Assembly: GCA_002308795.1 (NCBI GenBank)
Contig: DBVV01000159.1
Span: forward strand, 1-7,532
Source of the DNA: Mageeibacillus sp. UBA1255
GTDB taxonomy: Bacteria > Bacillota > Clostridia > UBA1212 > UBA1255
Length of the DNA stretch: 7,532 bases
Direction of reading: 5' to 3'
Shown here: piece after piece, positions 6,163 through 7,532 of the stretch
How positions within the stretch are numbered: position 1 is the first letter of the stretch
Layout: each line of letters starts with the position of its first letter
Notes under the pieces: generated by a model
Database searches by the model: none
Seen by the model: only the letters and a program-made list of their open reading frames with translations
Told to the model about the DNA's origin: nothing
Program-made: the position numbers and the translations under genes

Positions 6163-7180
6163 TTAAATCACCAGCTGTTCCTTTTCTTTTATCTTTGATC
6201 TCGCGTATGACGCCAATGCACAGATATAACGTCAGCAGTACGAACATACCGATAGAAAAAACGAATTTGCTCCAGTAAGGCAGATCGAGCGGTGTAAAGA
6301 AGCTTTCGATCAGCGCAGACGGGATAAGGAATAAAACAGCCATGATCATCAGTTTCAATGATTTTTTACCCGCTTCTACCAATGCGGTCTTTCGAGTCAG
6401 CTTTCCGGGCCGTATGATCGCCATACCGATCATAAAACCGGCGGCACCTGATAGAAATATAGAGAAAAGCTCAGTAACTCCGTGAGGAAGGATCAGGGAC
6501 CAGAAGAATGCGGAGGAACCCTTCGAGGCGTATACGGCCCCGAGAACACCGATAATGATCCCGTTCTGTATAAGCATATATAGCGTATATATACCGAGAG
6601 TCAGACCGCCGGCAAAAGCCTGGAGACAAACGAATATATTGTTCGAACCGATGTACGAACCATTAAGAGATGCCATTGACGCCGTAAAGTCATCGTACGA
6701 ACCTTCCTCTCTAAGATTCATAAGCGTAAATTCATCCACAAATGCAAGCGCATTCCTGCCGTCGATGCTTACGTATATAAACGCGATCAGACCGGCAATG
6801 AAAAACGCGAGGAGAGCGACGATAAAGAACCTGATCTCCTGCCTGAAAAGTTTCGGAAAACCTTTCCCGAGAAACGACAGAGCCGCGCCGGGCCTGAGGA
6901 CGGTTTTTGTATATATCACGGCGTGCGCGTTTCCCGCGAGCCTGTTCAGATATTCCGAAGTCTGCGTTTCTCCGTAGAACGTCCTGCTGTAGGCAAGATG
7001 GTTCGCGACCTGATTGTACAGCTCAATGTAGTGGTCAACGCGCTCGCGCGTCAGCGATCCGGAATCGATACGGTTGCGCAGCCTGCCCATATGTTTGTTG
7101 AAATACGCTGTCTCGGACTCTAATTCACGCCAGGCGGCACTGTGGAGGTCAATAAATTCCTGTTCAGTTATTGACGCCAT
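6140..7180 (-). CDS. SpoIIM/DUF95 family integral membrane protein (long form)
   Basis: 346 residues with a soluble helical N-terminal region (1-115) and a membrane domain with hydrophobic segments near 118-138, 181-218 (two spans), 225-256, 276-295 and 306-326. SpoIIM-family signatures are visible: the N-terminal W17, Y55, LAYSR (62-66) and LNRL (78-81) pattern; NNIFVCLQAFAGGLTLGIYT (180-199); NGIIIGVLG (206-214); and LPHGVTELFSIFLSGAAG (231-248). True sporulation SpoIIM is about 215 residues and works with SpoIID/SpoIIP in engulfment; the longer form seen here is the type usually encoded beside RDD, MoxR ATPase and DUF58 genes and has no settled function, so a sporulation role should not be assumed. 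The start has an excellent AAGGAGGTG site. It overlaps the upstream gene by 17 bases and the downstream lipoprotein gene by 23. Confidence 0.88.
   Translation of the reverse strand: MASITEQEFIDLHSAAWRELESETAYFNKHMGRLRNRIDSGSLTRERVDHYIELYNQVANHLAYSRTFYGETQTSEYLNRLAGNAHAVIYTKTVLRPGAALSFLGKGFPKLFRQEIRFFIVALLAFFIAGLIAFIYVSIDGRNALAFVDEFTLMNLREEGSYDDFTASMASLNGSYIGSNNIFVCLQAFAGGLTLGIYTLYMLIQNGIIIGVLGAVYASKGSSAFFWSLILPHGVTELFSIFLSGAAGFMIGMAIIRPGKLTRKTALVEAGKKSLKLMIMAVLFLIPSALIESFFTPLDLPYWSKFVFSIGMFVLLTLYLCIGVIREIKDKRKGTAGDLNDLQITE
6148..6161. repeat. 14-bp perfect palindrome over the GH99-like gene start
   Basis: TGATCTGCAGATCA is identical on both strands. On the minus-strand transcript it covers the second and third bases of the GH99-like start codon and the next four codons, within the region that also encodes the SpoIIM-like C terminus. 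In RNA it could form a five-pair stem with a UGCA loop. Confidence 0.5.
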
Positions 7181-7532
7181 TTACAGCACCTCCTTTTCCG
7201 GAATTCCACAGGTTTGCGTGGTAATTATATACGTCCTGAATGTATTTCTGTATGTTCGCGGCAGTCATGCGCTCCGGGATCGCGGCGCCGCTCTTTTTGA
7301 GCAGGATCCGCGCGTATTTTTCGTCATATTCATTTCTGAGTAAAAACTTTTCGCGGATCAAAAGGTAGTCTTTAAGGCGGATCGTCTCGCCGAGCGTAAG
7401 GAAGCCGCCGGGAGGGACAACGCCCATAAGAGGCATAGCGGCGTTGTCCGCGGACGCAGGCGCGGCCGAGGATGCAGGCGCGGACGGAGCATCAGAAGAC
7501 AAAGAGGCCGCGGCTGCGGCCGCAGCTGTGGA
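7164..7532 (-). CDS. C-terminal part of a probable RDD-family membrane protein (5' end outside window)
   Basis: The frame is open to the right edge, giving at least 122 residues without a convincing start. A TTG at 7500-7502 is in frame but lies in the middle of a low-complexity run and has no ribosome binding site. The visible part begins with an Ala/Ser/Pro-rich segment (about 30 residues, including a seven-Ala run at 7506-7526), then a conserved-looking helical tail: LTLGETIRLKDYLLIREKFL, then a Tyr/Arg-rich helix, then NIQKYIQDVYNYHANLW. A tail of the form leucine-rich, D-Y/F-L-x-R-E-x-F-L, R-x-L-L is familiar from RDD-family proteins encoded next to long SpoIIM proteins. The RDD membrane domain itself would lie upstream and is not visible, so the identification is inference from tail and neighbour. 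The stop overlaps the SpoIIM-like start by 17 bases. Confidence 0.55.
   Translation of the reverse strand, partial: STAAAAAAASLSSDAPSAPASSAAPASADNAAMPLMGVVPPGGFLTLGETIRLKDYLLIREKFLLRNEYDEKYARILLKKSGAAIPERMTAANIQKYIQDVYNYHANLWNSGKGGAVNGVNN
7187..7195 (-). promoter_or_regulatory. Ribosome binding site of the SpoIIM-like gene
   Basis: On the minus strand AAGGAGGTG (7195 down to 7187), nearly the full anti-Shine-Dalgarno complement, sits six bases before ATG 7180. It lies within the last codons of the upstream gene and supports this start. Confidence 0.9.

Noticed and set aside
7513..7526. GCTGCGGCCGCAGC perfect palindrome
   Set aside because: It falls in a run of alanine codons (GCN), where such GC-rich palindromes arise easily.

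Overview
The window looks like a chromosomal segment from a member of the Bacillota, probably an uncultured gut- or rumen-type clostridium of roughly balanced GC. This rests on the strong AGGAGG-type ribosome binding sites, a GTG start, lipoproteins with a proline/threonine linker, and a SpoIIM/RDD-type membrane gene pair. The lineage call is inference; no rRNA or other marker gene is present.

The left half (1-2820) is one rightward transcription unit. A good housekeeping-type promoter (-35 at 40-45, -10 at 63-68) precedes three genes: a small TerB-like protein (131-586), a Maf-family nucleotide pyrophosphatase (606-1220) and an M32 (Taq-type) zinc carboxypeptidase (1217-2716). The last two overlap by four bases. 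The unit ends at a strong hairpin terminator (2785-2817) that can serve both strands. These are cytoplasmic housekeeping or quality-control genes with no obvious shared pathway.

The right half (2845-7532) is one leftward unit that enters from beyond the right edge. In transcription order it holds: the C-terminal end of a gene that is probably an RDD-family membrane protein (7164-7532, partial); a long-form SpoIIM/DUF95 polytopic membrane protein (6140-7180); a predicted lipoprotein with a GH99/GH71-like barrel and a C-terminal CBM9-like domain (4231-6162); and a second lipoprotein with a proline/threonine linker and a repeated beta-rich module (2845-4197). The first three overlap end to start and the last follows after 33 bases, so the four are very likely co-transcribed. 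The apparent theme is a membrane module (RDD + SpoIIM) coupled to two surface-anchored lipoproteins, one of which looks built to bind or process carbohydrate.

The most interesting points are this membrane-module/lipoprotein linkage, the apparent loss of one of the two GH99 glutamates in the barrel protein, the undescribed repeated module in the last lipoprotein, and a perfect 14-base palindrome over the start codon of the barrel gene. No mobile elements, CRISPR arrays, tRNA or rRNA genes were seen. Neither intergenic stretch is longer than about 130 bases.
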